64,000 nucleotides of DNA from a virus, in the IMG/VR virus record IMGVR_UViG_3300017991_000005, positions 1-64,000 of that record, one strand, 5' to 3'. Positions 17,721-29,100 of the stretch are shown in pieces. The position numbers and the translations under genes are program-made. Numbering within the stretch: position 1 is the first letter of the stretch; every line of letters begins with the position of its first letter. Under the pieces are notes generated by a model, which worked only from the letters and a program-made list of their open reading frames with translations, was not told the origin of the DNA and searched no databases.

Positions 17721-20372
17721 TCAGCGGGTGCGGTAGTGGCGGCCGAGGCGACTGAATGTCGTCTCGCTCTCCTCTACGGGCCCCTTGGTGCGTGCGTTCC
17801 CGTCGGTGACGGTCGTGCCCCCGCCCAGCTCTCCCGGACGAGGGACGCCTTCCTGCACTCTGGTGCTCCCCTGACTCGGTGCGCTTTCGGTTTTCTTGGG
17901 TTTCTTGCCGTTGCCGGAGTCCTTCACGGGACGCCGGAAGTTCACGGTAACGCCCTGGATGCCCAGGAAGACCCCGGCTTTCTCTTCCAGTTCTTCCACG
18001 GTCCGGGCCTTGTTCAGCTCGACGAGGGCGGCCTGGAGGGCCGGGTAGTCCCGGATGATCTCCTCCTGGCGCCGCTGGAGCCGCTCGCGGCGGTGCACCT
18101 CGGCCATGGCGTCGCCGAGTTCCCGGAGGCGCCGGTTCTCCGTCTCCATCTTGGCGTTCTCGCTCATGAGCGCCCGGCACCTGTCCCGGAGTCCCTGAAT
18201 GAGCCCGGCCGCGTCGGGATGGAATCCGGCAGGAGCCGCGCCCGTGGGCCGCATCTTGGATTCCAGCTTGACCCGCTGCCCCATCACGTCGGAGACGGCG
18301 CTCGCCACCTGCTTGGGATTGCCGGTGAACTCGATCTCGATGACGATCTTGTCCCCCTCCCACTCGCCGTGGCAGTCCTCGATGCCGAGGGTCTCCGGGA
18401 GCGCGGCCTTGATGACGGTCGCCATGGTCTCCAGGGGCTCGCCTGTCCGGAACACGTCGAACTTCTCGCGCTGCTCCGGGGTCAGGTCGGAGAGGTCGAT
18501 GCTGACCTCGATCTCGTGGGAGAGGTCGGCCGTGGCCTGCTCACGTACCCGGCGCTCCCCCATCGCATCTTGCGCGTCCTGCAAGATGGACAATACTATT
18601 TCCCGGTCCCGTCGCGTTGCGGGTTCTCCAAACATACGCGGAAACTGATCGCAGTATTCTTTGGCGATCACCTTGACCGGACGACCATCCAGCAGTTGCG
18701 CCGGGTCTTCCGCCCCAAAGTACGTCTCTACATCGTTGGAAGAGTAACGCACTCGCTCCCGTACGCGCCTACGGCGACGCCCCTCCGGGACGAAGCCCGC
18801 GTACTTCTTGGGCAGGTAGTCCGCGAACTCGCCTTCCTTGGCCGAGACCTCGAAGGAATCCCGGAGCAGCTCGGCCGCCCGGATGCGGGTGTCCCGGTCG
18901 AACATCTGATTCCAGGGCTGGCCGTCGCCGATCTCCTTGGCGTACTTCTTGGCGCCGTTGTCCACGAGGTAGCCGAAGAGCTTGACGGCGAGCCGGGAGT
19001 CGTAGACGCCCTTCGCCCACTTGGTGATGAGGTTCTTCTGGATGGGCTGGTGTTGCTGCCGGTAGAGCTGGCCGTCGTTCTCGATGAAGAGGACGAGCTC
19101 GTCGGCGGCGGCCGTATCGGCCACCTCCCGAAGGGCAATGCGGCGAGCCATCCGGCGGCGCTCCTTCACGTATCTCCGCCAGCGGCGCCGCACGACGCTC
19201 TCGTACTCGTCGGCGTCCATGCCGTAGTCGAAATCGTCCTCCTCCTCGTCGGTCCAGCCGTCGTCGTCCTGCTCGCCCCGCGAACGGACTCGGCCGCGCA
19301 TCTCCGGGTACATGGGGCCGCACTCCTCCTCGCCGGGCATCTCCTCGTCGTCGTCTCCGTTGTCGGGCTCGTCGTCCTGCTCGCCGTAGGGGCGCCCCAT
19401 GGGGCCGCGTCCCCCGCCGCGAGCCATCCCGCGCCCGCGCCCGCCGGAGCGGATGCGCTGGCCGGGCGTCGCGCACCCCTCCTCGTCTTCGGGCTCGTCG
19501 TAGCCCATGTCGAGGTCGTCGTCTTCTTCACCCTGGAACATGCCGCTGCCGACGCTCATGTCGTCGTCCTCCGGCATGGAGGCCCGCGAGAACTCCTTCA
19601 CGGAGACGATGCGCTCTTCGAGATTCACGAACTCGTCGGCCCGGAGGGTCTTCTTGAACTTCCTGTGGAGGTCGAACAGGAGGTCCGAAGCTTCGTGGAC
19701 CATCTCCGAGGTCGTCGCTTTCGCCTTCACGAGGCGCTCCATGGTCTCCAGCCTGGAGGTCAGCATGGCGAGGTCGTTCTCCCGACGGACGCGCCGCTGT
19801 ACGTCCTCCGGGATTTTCCCCTCTGTCAGAGCCTCCGCCTTGACGTACTTGTCCAGGGCTTCCTTCACGAGGTCGGCCCCCGGTGTCGAAGGTTCGGCCA
19901 CGAGGTCGAACGCCTCCGGCACGAAGTCCTCCTGCACCTCGTCGATCCCTTCCCCGTTCTTCTGGACGGAACCGTGCCCCCTGGAGGAGATGCCGATCTT
20001 GAGGCCATCGTTGAAGAGCGCCGCCGCCGTCTTCCCCGCCTGGGTCGAGAGCGTGGACAGCTCGCCGATGATCTCGCCGTTCGGCTTGATCTCCAGACCC
20101 TCGATCTTGATGGCGGCAAGGTTCAGGTTGGACCGGCCGTCGTCGGGGTGCTCCAGGTGGCCGAACACGCGGCCATCCCGGATGGACTTCATGAAGTCGG
20201 CGTCCGACCGAAGGTGCCGCTCCCACACGGAACGGGGGTAGATGCGACCGTTACGGTTTTTGAGGTCGCAGTGCTGGAACCTCCCACGGACGTGGACGCG
20301 GCCATCTGCCGCTTCGGAACGCTCCAAGAGCTTGAACGACAGCGGCATTGAGTCCTGAAGAAGCAGCGGCAT
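17721..20372 (-). CDS. Prohead protease (gp21/S80-like) fused to scaffold-like region
   Basis: An 883-residue protein. Residues 1-170 carry the T4 gp21-type protease: NRNGRIYPRSV, GHLEHP (His72/His75), the Ser motif KIGISSRGHGS (Ser129/130) and FDLVAEPS..A. L-T-E184/G185 right after this domain is a candidate self-cleavage site. Residues about 240-350 are acidic and Gly/Arg-rich. A helical region follows (LYRQQHQPIQKNLITKWAKG...FDRDTRIRAAELL), and the C-terminus has a coiled coil (ENAKMETENRRLRELGDAM). T4 encodes protease and scaffold separately, so the fusion is notable. GGAGG lies six bases before ATG. The 5' end overlaps the upstream gene by 122 bases. Confidence 0.85.
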   Translation of the reverse strand: MPLLLQDSMPLSFKLLERSEAADGRVHVRGRFQHCDLKNRNGRIYPRSVWERHLRSDADFMKSIRDGRVFGHLEHPDDGRSNLNLAAIKIEGLEIKPNGEIIGELSTLSTQAGKTAAALFNDGLKIGISSRGHGSVQKNGEGIDEVQEDFVPEAFDLVAEPSTPGADLVKEALDKYVKAEALTEGKIPEDVQRRVRRENDLAMLTSRLETMERLVKAKATTSEMVHEASDLLFDLHRKFKKTLRADEFVNLEERIVSVKEFSRASMPEDDDMSVGSGMFQGEEDDDLDMGYDEPEDEEGCATPGQRIRSGGRGRGMARGGGRGPMGRPYGEQDDEPDNGDDDEEMPGEEECGPMYPEMRGRVRSRGEQDDDGWTDEEEDDFDYGMDADEYESVVRRRWRRYVKERRRMARRIALREVADTAAADELVLFIENDGQLYRQQHQPIQKNLITKWAKGVYDSRLAVKLFGYLVDNGAKKYAKEIGDGQPWNQMFDRDTRIRAAELLRDSFEVSAKEGEFADYLPKKYAGFVPEGRRRRRVRERVRYSSNDVETYFGAEDPAQLLDGRPVKVIAKEYCDQFPRMFGEPATRRDREIVLSILQDAQDAMGERRVREQATADLSHEIEVSIDLSDLTPEQREKFDVFRTGEPLETMATVIKAALPETLGIEDCHGEWEGDKIVIEIEFTGNPKQVASAVSDVMGQRVKLESKMRPTGAAPAGFHPDAAGLIQGLRDRCRALMSENAKMETENRRLRELGDAMAEVHRRERLQRRQEEIIRDYPALQAALVELNKARTVEELEEKAGVFLGIQGVTVNFRRPVKDSGNGKKPKKTESAPSQGSTRVQEGVPRPGELGGGTTVTDGNARTKGPVEESETTFSRLGRHYRTR

Positions 20373-20637
20373 CTTGATCCTCCAGTTTCAAGTATTCACC
20401 GGTGGCGGGGACCACCGCAAGGTGTCCCTCTATCCGGAGAATGTCTATGATCCTTCGCCCATTCGGAAGGTCGGCAAGATACCGGTAGTGCTCCGGCTCG
20501 CGGAGATTGATCCGGTACGTGCTCGATCCCTCCTCCGAGGGTAGCTGAATGACCACGATCTCGCGCCCACGGCCCGGCTCGTAGTGGAGACCCACCACCT
20601 TTTCCTGCCGGATGTCTGGCAGCTTGAGATCGGCCAT
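20251..20637 (-). CDS. Small structural-module protein overlapping the protease gene
   Basis: A 128-residue ORF. The first 90 residues look genuine (beta-rich: REIVVIQLPSEEGSSTYRINLREPEHYRYLADL). The last 40 are Arg/Pro-rich and lie over the protease gene's 5' end, where the other frame is clearly the coding one. Its ATG overlaps the stop of the gene before (TAATG). The lack of a stop before the protease start may be genuine or reflect an assembly indel. The function is unknown. Confidence 0.55.
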   Translation of the reverse strand: MADLKLPDIRQEKVVGLHYEPGRGREIVVIQLPSEEGSSTYRINLREPEHYRYLADLPNGRRIIDILRIEGHLAVVPATGEYLKLEDQDAAASSGLNAAVVQALGAFRSGRWPRPRPWEVPALRPQKP

Positions 20638-21083
20638 TAGATGACCCCACGCATGTCCTCCGAACCGGAACTTTCCTTGACCTCCCCACCGGACGCCCAG
20701 TTGAGAAGGATCATAACGGCCTCTCGGAGAGACCGCAGGAAGAAGTTCCAGTTCATCTCACGGCCCGAAAGCCTCCGCCTCCACTGGAGCTCCATGTTCA
20801 CGTACTTCTGAAAAAGCGATTGGCGGATGCCCGCAGGCATGGTTTCCATGAGAAGCTTCTGGGCGACCTCCTGCCCCAGCAAAGCCGAGGTCAGGATAGC
20901 GTCCTCCGGCGAGTAGCGTTCCCCCAGTCCGAGCATCTTCTTCAAGACGCCCATGATGTAGGCGTAGTCTTCCTTGTGCCCTTCCTCTGCCGCCCGTGCC
21001 TTGGCCTTGGCCCAGAGCTCCTCGACCTGGGCCAAGGGCTTCCCAGATTTGCTCGCCAGACTTTTCAGGGCCGGTACAGGCAT
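20637..21083 (-). CDS. Hypothetical structural-module protein
   Basis: A 148-residue helical protein. It begins with a phage-type motif VPALKSLASKSGKPLAQVEELWAKAKARA...YAYIMGVLKKMLG, which resembles short helical modules seen in large-phage head genes. The rest is helical with Trp and Met residues (NMELQWRRRLSGREMNWNF). It lies between virion proteins and the protease. A head-assembly role is inferred from position only. Confidence 0.55.
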   Translation of the reverse strand: MPVPALKSLASKSGKPLAQVEELWAKAKARAAEEGHKEDYAYIMGVLKKMLGLGERYSPEDAILTSALLGQEVAQKLLMETMPAGIRQSLFQKYVNMELQWRRRLSGREMNWNFFLRSLREAVMILLNWASGGEVKESSGSEDMRGVI

Positions 21084-21092
21084 AGCCTACTC

Positions 21093-21917
21093 TCAGATGG
21101 AATCCGCGTCCCAGGAGACGAAGATGTCCAGGGGCACCATGACCCACTCGTGCTCGAAGTCGGCCGTGATGTTGTTCGCCGCCGCCGGGACGTTCGCGTT
21201 GAACGTGACCACGGCTTGACCCGTCGTGTAGTCGATCCACGAGTCCACCGTCGGGTCCACGTCTCCGATGAGGCGGCCGTATCGGCACTCCGCTTGCCAG
21301 TCGCCCCTGGGCCACGGCCAGTCCTGGACCACGAGGCCGCCCGGTGCCGAAATCTTGACCGTGCCCGGCACGATGGGCGGAGGCTGCGGAGGGGGAGGCC
21401 CCACACCGCCGTGGTCCGCGAAGTCGAGGTTGAAAGGCCCCGGCGATCCGTCGCCGTCGCCCACCGGCACCGCTGCGGCCACCGTTCCGCGCCAGCGGAA
21501 ACGGAGCACCCGCAAGTCGTGAGGGTCCACCCCCACGTTGGCGGGCACCATGACGGCGGACGCCTCTTCCTTCCCCCTCGGAACGGTGCTCCCCTGCACG
21601 GGACCCACGAAGGGGCTCCAAGCGTAGGGGTAGGCGTACTCGCTCTCGCGGGCCGCAGGAGGGCCCGGAACGGGGGTCCCCTGCGCGTCCAGGACGATGG
21701 CGTTCCCCTGCCGTTGCTGTACGCCCTGGACGGAGAAGGTCGGCCGGAGGCCGTAGTCCAGCGCCCAGAGGCCGGTAGGCCACGGGGTTCTGGGTGTCGG
21801 GACCTGTTCGGCCGGATTGTGGATGGCCGCCGAGACCTTCGCGTTGGCCGGAGGGCAGAACAGGAGATAGGGCGACGGCAGGGTAAGCCGGGCCCTGTAT
21901 TCGGTCCTGCTATCCAT
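21093..21917 (-). CDS. Virion structural protein, beta-rich
   Basis: A 274-residue protein with Pro-rich loops and a C-terminal beta module (IDYTTGQAVVTFNANVPAAANNITADFEHEW). The D-Y-x-x-G-x-x-x-V-T-F pattern recurs in the next gene downstream of it in coordinate order (22.0-22.7 kb), so the two share a domain. Such modules occur in phage decoration, neck and tail proteins. There is no catalytic motif. A capsid decoration or collar component is plausible. Confidence 0.55.
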   Translation of the reverse strand: MDSRTEYRARLTLPSPYLLFCPPANAKVSAAIHNPAEQVPTPRTPWPTGLWALDYGLRPTFSVQGVQQRQGNAIVLDAQGTPVPGPPAARESEYAYPYAWSPFVGPVQGSTVPRGKEEASAVMVPANVGVDPHDLRVLRFRWRGTVAAAVPVGDGDGSPGPFNLDFADHGGVGPPPPQPPPIVPGTVKISAPGGLVVQDWPWPRGDWQAECRYGRLIGDVDPTVDSWIDYTTGQAVVTFNANVPAAANNITADFEHEWVMVPLDIFVSWDADSI

Positions 21918-21949
21918 CTGATCCCTCCGTTGAAAGAGTACAGGAGCGC

Positions 21950-21967
21950 CCCACGGCGGACCGTGGG
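21950..21967 (-). other. Intergenic hairpin
   Basis: CCCACGG, a four-base loop and CCGTGGG form a perfect 7-bp stem between two virion-protein genes. No T-run follows, so it is more likely an mRNA processing or stability element than a terminator. Confidence 0.35.
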
Positions 21968-22004
21968 CCGACCCTCATCGGTTCTCGAAGCGCCCGCACG
22001 ACCC

Positions 22005-22718
22005 TTAGTAGGTCGTGTTGAGGTTGCCGCCGAGCTCGATGGGCTGCACGAGCTTGAACTCGGAGTCGTCGCCGAAGTGGGTCGCCTCCACGTCCATGAG
22101 GCTGTCCTCGCCGCTCAGGGCGCAGTACGCCTCGATCCCCACGTGGGTGTGGCCCTTGATGGCGTCGGCCCAGTTGTCGCCCTGGCCGGGCTCCAGCTCG
22201 ATGTACCGGCCGCCCCCGCCGCCCGCGAGGGTGGCGGCTGCCAGCGCCGCGTACCTTTCCCAGCCCACGGTGTCGTAGTCGGCCGTGGTGTTGCCGGTCG
22301 AGACGGCCGCGAACGTCACGTCGAAGGTGCCGTTGGCGTAGTCCACCGTGCCGCTGCCGCCCTTGTCGCCCGTGAGGGTGCCGTCGCCGTTGTCGGTGAA
22401 GGTCTCCGGCGCTGCCGCCGCTTCGACGATCACCACGGTTCCGGGGACGAGCTGCTTGTTGGCGAACTCTCCGCGCAGGCTGGCGATGCCCACCGCGACA
22501 GAAAGGACCTCGGCCGCGACGCTCCGCGTCTTGCCCCGGAGGCAGAGCTGGTAGTCGAAGTCCGTGTCTCCCTGGTTCGTGAGGCGGAAACCGCCCACAC
22601 GGGCCACCGGACACTCGACGATGGCCTGCGGCTGCGAGGGAGCGCCCCCGCCCGGAACGCCGACCTTGATCTCGTCCCGCTTTGCGGCGTGCTCCGCGTA
22701 CCCGATGTTGAAACCCAT
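22005..22718 (-). CDS. Virion structural protein with repeated beta module
   Basis: A 237-residue protein starting at the ATG at 22718, five bases after GGAGG. The centre holds DNGDGTLTGDKGGSGTVDYANGTFDVTF, a beta-hairpin module common in virion proteins and related to the C-terminal module of the 21.1-kb gene. A Gly-rich hinge (TLAGGGGGRYIELEPGQGDNW) follows. It is encoded upstream of the protease with the other probable head decoration proteins. The exact role is not identifiable. Confidence 0.6.
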   Translation of the reverse strand: MGFNIGYAEHAAKRDEIKVGVPGGGAPSQPQAIVECPVARVGGFRLTNQGDTDFDYQLCLRGKTRSVAAEVLSVAVGIASLRGEFANKQLVPGTVVIVEAAAAPETFTDNGDGTLTGDKGGSGTVDYANGTFDVTFAAVSTGNTTADYDTVGWERYAALAAATLAGGGGGRYIELEPGQGDNWADAIKGHTHVGIEAYCALSGEDSLMDVEATHFGDDSEFKLVQPIELGGNLNTTY

Positions 22719-22767
22719 CTTGACCTCCTGCAAAAAGTCCGGCGGCGAAGTGCCGCGTTCACACGGT

Positions 22768-23103
22768 TTAGCAGATGGGCCCCAAGTTCGTGGGGTTCCC
22801 GTTCATCTGCCGGATGACTTTGACGGTACAGTCGGCGTCGCCCCCCGCGTGGAGCGCGATGCGCGACTTCGAGGACACGACCGCCTGGGAGTTCCCCGTG
22901 AGGGGATTGACCGTGGCGTTCGTGCCCATGATGTCCGTCCAGGTGTTCCCGTCGTCGCTCTCCTGATACTTGAGGGCGATGGAGTTCGTGTCGTCGAGGT
23001 TCTCGACGATCACCGTGGGGTTCTCGTCGCCGTCGTTCCGGAACTCCACCACGCGGGCCGCCACGGCCGGGGCGTTGTACTTGCCGTCCTTCGTGTCGAT
23101 CAT
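22768..23103 (-). CDS. Small virion decoration-like protein
   Basis: A 111-residue all-beta protein: VVEFRNDGDENPTVIVENLDDTNSIALKYQESDDGNTWTDI...SRIALHAGGDADCTVKVIRQMNG. The ESDDG..WTDI motif and Ig-like strand pattern are typical of phage surface or decoration domains. It follows the 2481-residue gene by 13 bases and is probably co-transcribed with it. Assembly on the head surface is inference. Confidence 0.6.
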   Translation of the reverse strand: MIDTKDGKYNAPAVAARVVEFRNDGDENPTVIVENLDDTNSIALKYQESDDGNTWTDIMGTNATVNPLTGNSQAVVSSKSRIALHAGGDADCTVKVIRQMNGNPTNLGPIC

Positions 23104-23116
23104 GCTTTCCTCCGGC

Positions 23117-26100
23117 CTAATCGGCCACGAGCTGGCCGCTCTCGATGGCGGTCATCATGTCGTCCGCGTAGAGGGTCATCTCCAGCGGCTCGAACACGTT
23201 GACCCGGAGCTTCCCGTCCTCGCCGTAGTAGAGGCCCTTGATCTTGATGGTCTGGCCGCCCAGGATTCGGGGCGTCTCCTGCCCCCCGATGGTGGGGCCC
23301 GTGATCTCTCCGGGCATCTCCATGTCGCCCTTGGCGAGGAACTTCGCGCCGTGGACGATCCCGGCCTCCAGGGCCAGCTCCATCTCGGTTACTTCCTGGA
23401 TGGTTTCGTAGAGTTCGGCGACCTGGGCCGCCGTCACGTTCGGGTTCACGACCCGGACGAAGTTCCCGAAGGTCCCGTAGTCGCCCTCGTGGAGCGAGTA
23501 TCGGATGAGGTTCCAGTGCCTCGACCGGCGCATCTCCCCCAGGAGGCGATTGATGGCCTCGGTGGGCGCGGCCTGGGGCGGCTGTTCGCCGTTCCCGGTC
23601 GCCGGAGCGGCCGGAGGCGCCTCGCCGTTGCCGTTGCCGTTGGCCGGAGGTGGCGCCTCGCCGTTGCCGTTGGCGGGGGGCGCCTCGGCCGGAGGCTGCT
23701 CGGCGGGCGGAGCCTCGCCATTCCCGTTCTCCGGGGCGGCTTCCTTGCCGTTCCCCGCGTCGGGGTACGCCTTGGAGAACACGTCGTGGGCCTTGTCCAG
23801 GTCCACGAGGAGGTCCTTGATGGTGTTCCCGTGGTCCTCGATGGTGTCCGCCACCTTCTGGATGGCCGTGAGGACCTTCCCCTTCGCCCCCATGCTCTTG
23901 AGCAGGGCCACCGCACGGGCCATGTCGCCCGTCTGAGCCTGAATGAGCATGTCGCGGGCCCCCTTGATCGAGGCGAGGGCACCCTGGAAGAGGTTGTTCA
24001 CCTCCCCGGTGTCCGCCCCGTCGGTGTCGATGTCGAGTTGCTCCGCCACGACCCGGAGCGGCCACGAGGTTCGGACCACCGCCCCGCCGAGGCGTTCGGC
24101 GATGCTCCGGATGCGGGCGGCCTCCCCGTTCAAGGGCTCCGCCTGGAAGGAGAGCTCCGTGCCCTCCATGATCTTGCTCCCCAGCGCCTTGATGGACGAC
24201 TTGGCCGTCGCGCAGGCGTTCACGCTGGGGAAGTACATGGTCAGGAACCTCCCGGCCGATCCTTCCGTTGCCTCTCCCAAGGCGCTCAGACGGACCGCGC
24301 TGGACATGGAGGTCAGGCGCCGCTTGGCGACTTCGCCCAAGGATTCCCCGCGCTCCAGGGCCGCGAGGCAAGCCTCGACAGTGGCCTCGTCGGGGTACAC
24401 GAGCACGTTGTCCGCGTCCACCTCAGCCACACGCCCTCCGAGGTCCACCTGGGCTTTCCCTCGATGACTGTCCAGAATCCGGACACGGACCCCGGCAGGG
24501 ACTTCCCGCCCGTCCACCTCGACGCCGACCCCCAGCTCGCCCACGAGATGCTTCGACTCGCCCATGGACACGTAGTCCTGGAAGATCGAGTATCGAGGCT
24601 CCCGCGACTTGATCGTAACTTCCCAGCCCTGCCGCACTTCTTCTTGTTCCTCTTTCGTGAGGCTGTCGAGCACGCTGTCCACGTCGTAGTCGCGCTGGAC
24701 GTAGAGAGACTTGCGGCCGTCGGAGATTTCGAGGTGGCCGTAGCGATTCATCTCGACCGTGATGTCCCTCGCTTCTCCGAGGCTCTCGGCGTAGACGAAG
24801 AGGGGCTTCTGGTCCACGTAAGAGCGCACGAGAACGGCCTCCTGCTCGAACGCCTTGGCGAGGGCCTCGCCGACCTTGAGGAGAAACTGCTTGGGCACGC
24901 CGAGAATCTCGACGCTCAAGCTCTTCTCGTCGTAGGTCTTGCCCTCGGCGTCCACGTAGCGTCCACGGAACGTACGCCCGATGGAGTAGCCGAACTCCTT
25001 CCCCGCCTTGCCCAGGACCTCGCCCACCTTCGAGGTGGACATCACCCGATTGATCCTGGTCTTGAACCAATTCACGAGCTTGCCGAGGATGCCCTGGCGC
25101 CCGGCCGCGTTCACGTCGGTGGAGAACACGATCTGGCCGCCGGGCTCGCCGGTGCCGACGGGGGCGGTCCGCTGTTCGAGGACCTCGAAGAGCCCCGCCT
25201 CGGTCAGGCGGAGGACCCCCTGGTGGTAGACCTGGGAACGTGCCGACGCGGACAAATAGGCGGGCGTCTGAACCTTGAGGAGTTGCTGGGAGATCATCTG
25301 GCGGAACTTGGCCGCCTGATTCACCGGAACCTTCACGAGGAAGTACCTGCCCGTGTCCACCACCATCCCCTTGAAGCTTCCAGGGAACCTTGCTTCGATG
25401 GCGTTCTGGAGTTCCTGGTCGTCGTAGGCGTCGAAGCCCTCGTTCGCGTTGTAGTAGGTGATCTGGAAGCCCGCGAACTCGCTCACGAAGTCGGTGCGCC
25501 CGGCCTCCTGGACGGACTCCACGCGCACGTCGAGGCCCCTGTCCTGGAAGAGCTTGTTCAGCGCCTTGGCGTTGCTTTTCCCTCCGAGGCTGATCGACGA
25601 CGATCCCCCTCCAGACGTGTAAACGTCCAAAGCGGCGTCTCCACTCACGAAGCTGTTGAGGAAACGCTTGCGGCGGTCTGCCGTGGCGTTCCCCAGTTCG
25701 GGAGCGAGCTTGCGCCAGTCGTCGGCGGTCAGACGCGCTCCGAGCAGCTTGGGAGCCTTCTCCCTGAGCCACGACTCCTTCGGTTTCTCGGCTTGGGGTG
25801 CCGCCGGGGGCGTCTCGCCCGCCGGAGTCTCAGGGGCTTCCTTCGGGGGCTCCGCCGGGGCGGCCGGGGTTTCCTCTTCCGGCTCTTCCTCTTCGGGTTC
25901 GCCCTCCGGCTGGCCGCTTGTCTCCGGCGGCTTCGTCGAGCCTTGCTGGAGCTGGGCCGCGAGCTGGGCGAGGAGTTCGCCCATCATGCCCTTGAGCACG
26001 TCCCTGGGGATTTCCTTCCCGCAGAAGGGGCACACGAGGCCCTGGGTCGGGCCGCCCTTCTCCTGGTCGGGCTCCTTCTTCGTGGGCTCCATCTCCGTGG

Positions 26101-29100
26101 GCTTCTCCGGCTCCTTGGCCGGTTCGCTCTTCGGAGGGGTGGAGGCCGCGCCGGGCGGGGCCTCGACGCTGCCCGGCTTGTCGTTCGCCGGGGAGGTGGC
26201 CGCCTGCCCGCCGCCGGACACGGGGTCCTGCTCCACGAGGCGCGGGGCGTAGCGCCGGAGGACGTTCTCCTTGACGCTGTTCGAGCAGTGGGGGCACAGG
26301 GCCTCGAAGGACTTGATGTCCACGCCCGGCGTCACCACCGCGCCGCTGGCCTCGCCGCCCTGGGCCTTGGGACCGGGGATGCCCTTCTTCTTGCCCATGA
26401 CCGTGAAGAGGCTGCCCTTCACGCCCACGGTGGCCTTGGAATATCCGGCGGCCGGGTCGGCCTCGCCGGAGGTCCCCGGTCCGCCGCTGGCGTCCGTGGG
26501 GACGGTCTTCGGGGTCTTGCCCCCGGCCTTGTCGCCGGAGTCGTCCCGGTTCACGGTCTTGGGGTCCTTGGCGGCCTTCTTCGATCCGCCCTTGCTCAGG
26601 ACGGCCTTTCCGGCCTTGGCGGCCCGGTTGGACGGGTTGTCCTCCTCGCCCTTGGGCTTCACCTTGGTGGGGGCGAAGAGGCTGTCCTCGCCCAGGGCCT
26701 CGGCGCTGAGCGCCTCGACCGCCTTGCCTCCCTGCACGTCCGCGCCAAAGGCGAGGGGTAGGCCGATGGCCCGGAAGATGGACTCGTTCCGGTCGATGAC
26801 GACCTCGACAGATTCGGAGGCGAGGCCCTTCTTCCCCTCGTCGGAGAGTGTCCCGATCTGGCCCTTCCCGAAGGTGTCCGAAACGACCTTGTACTTACCG
26901 CCGCCCATGTCCTTGAGCACGGTGCCCACTTCGAGGTTGATCTGGTCACGCCCCTTACCGTAGAGCGCCACGACTTTCGTGGTCCGATACGTCTCGGCCT
27001 CGCCCAGGTGGGTCAGCGCCTCGGCGAAGACCTCCAGGGCGGACGTGGGCTCGACGTAGCCCCGGCAGAGGCCGCCGCCGATGGCGTCCACCTCGACCGC
27101 GACGGGGCGCCCCAGATGCTCGGCCACGCCGTCGGCGATGGACTGGAGGATGTCCTGGGTGGACACTCCCACACCCTCACCGCGCATGATCCGGTCCACG
27201 GCCCGCATGTCGATGGCGTTCACGAACGCCTGACTGGCGTTGAACGGCTTCGAGAGGTCGATCACCTGGATGCGGAAGTCGTGCCACCCCTCTTTCGCGG
27301 CGAGGGTCATCACCTTCTTCACGTCCTGCTTGGTGACGTTCGGGCCGCCGAGGAGGAGCTTCTGGCTCAGTGGTCCGTCTTCGCCCGTAGGCTTGGCCCA
27401 CAGAGCGTACTCCTTCGCCTCGCCGAGACCCTCGCGGACGGCGATGCCGTTCTTCCGGAGAACCTTGATGGCTTCCTTCTCGACCTCCTCGGCCCACCCC
27501 GCATCGAAATCGTACGTCGTCTTGGCCCGCACGTTTCTGTCGGGCCTGGGTCCCTTCCCGTCGATGTAGTAGTTTCCGAGATCGTAGACGAAATCCGCGT
27601 ACTGCTCGCCGTCCATCCGGCGCGTCTCACTTGCGAAACTCCGGAGGGCGTTCCAGGCGGAGCTGCGGTCTTCGACCACGCCCTCGGACGGCGTGCCGTA
27701 GGCCGGGTCGGTGGGCTCGATGTAGTCCCCCAGCATGAGGGCGGCGATCCGGACCTGGGCCGGGTTGTTCGACACGATGTCGAGCCGAACTCCGTCGCCC
27801 TCGGCGCCGATGGTGTAGGACTTGATGTAGCCCAGGCCCTTCCACTCGTCCGCCCACTCGCGGGCCGTGTCGGCGTTGCCGCCGGGGAACACGAGGGAGA
27901 TCGGCGTGTCGCCTTCGGGGTAGGCTTCCCAGACAACGGACTCCCCCGTGGCTTCCCAGGAGGAGATGGCCGTCTCGGCTGCATTGCGGTTGACCCTGCG
28001 GATGTCTACCCTTGTGATGAGGTAGAACAGCTCGCGCATGAGCTTATTGTTCCTGTCGATAAGCATCCGACGGGTCTTATCGCTGATACTCCCGGACGCT
28101 ATCTCGCTTCCGACAGCGTTCAGGAAGGCAAGCTGCTTGTCGATGGAGCGCTGGTCCGCTCCTTGAAGGCCGAAGTAGTCCTTGGCGTTGTACTTCTGAA
28201 AGAGTTGCTGGACCACGCGCTCCGTGTCCTGTCTCTCGAACACAACGCCCTCACCCACCTCGATGGAAGGGTATTCCTTCTTGACCGCGTTGTTCACCCG
28301 CTTTTTCAGCTCGGCGCACGAGACACCTCTGGCCTTCATCCAGGGCGATTGCTTGTCGCAGGCCCCCGCACGCGCCAGGGCGTTACGGGCCTGCTTGGCA
28401 TTGCTCATGGGGTAGCGGCCGTAGGGGTCCTTGTCGGTCGGCGGGTAGACGTAGTTCGAGCCGCCGTGCTTCCGCTGCTTCGGCGTGTGCTCGCCCTCCC
28501 TGGGCGTGTACTCCTTGAGAACCATGTCCCGGATACGGGAGAGGCGCTCCTGTGCCCTCCCCGTCCTCGGCGCCATCTTGAGCGACTCGACGGACTCGTA
28601 GTAGTCGCTTGCGGTGCCGCTGGGGTTCACCTTGACCTGGAGGACCGCCTGTCCGGAAGGGCTCTCGTCGGCGAAGTAGCTCCTGCCGAGGGTGTAGACG
28701 TAGAACGGCTTCCGGTACTTCCGGGCCATCTCCCGCGCCCACGTCATGGCTTTCTCTTCCGAGGCGCCGTACGTTCCGGGGAACTCCTTGTAAAGGTCCT
28801 CCCGGACCGCGCCCTCGCCGAACTTCTTGAGCGCGTTTTTCAGGTACTTGGCGAGGTCCTGTGGCGTCTTGCCCGCGCCGCGACCACGCGACGAGGAGCT
28901 CACCTCCCAGAGCCACGCTCCGGACTTCGAGGGATAGACACCGATGGCGAAGTCCCTGTTCAAGCGGTAGGCGTGGTGGAGGCGGTAGTCCTCGCGGCCG
29001 TGGCCCACGACGACAGAGTGGCTGTAGTCCAGCCCCGCGCCGGTGAGGATGTTATGGAAGGGGTTCTTGGCGTGCTCCGGGTGGAAGCCCATGTTCGAGG

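Noticed and set aside
22970-26761. A 1263-codon open frame on the plus strand
   Set aside because: Antisense to the 2481-residue gene, with a low-complexity His/Leu/Gly/Arg composition. A shadow frame.
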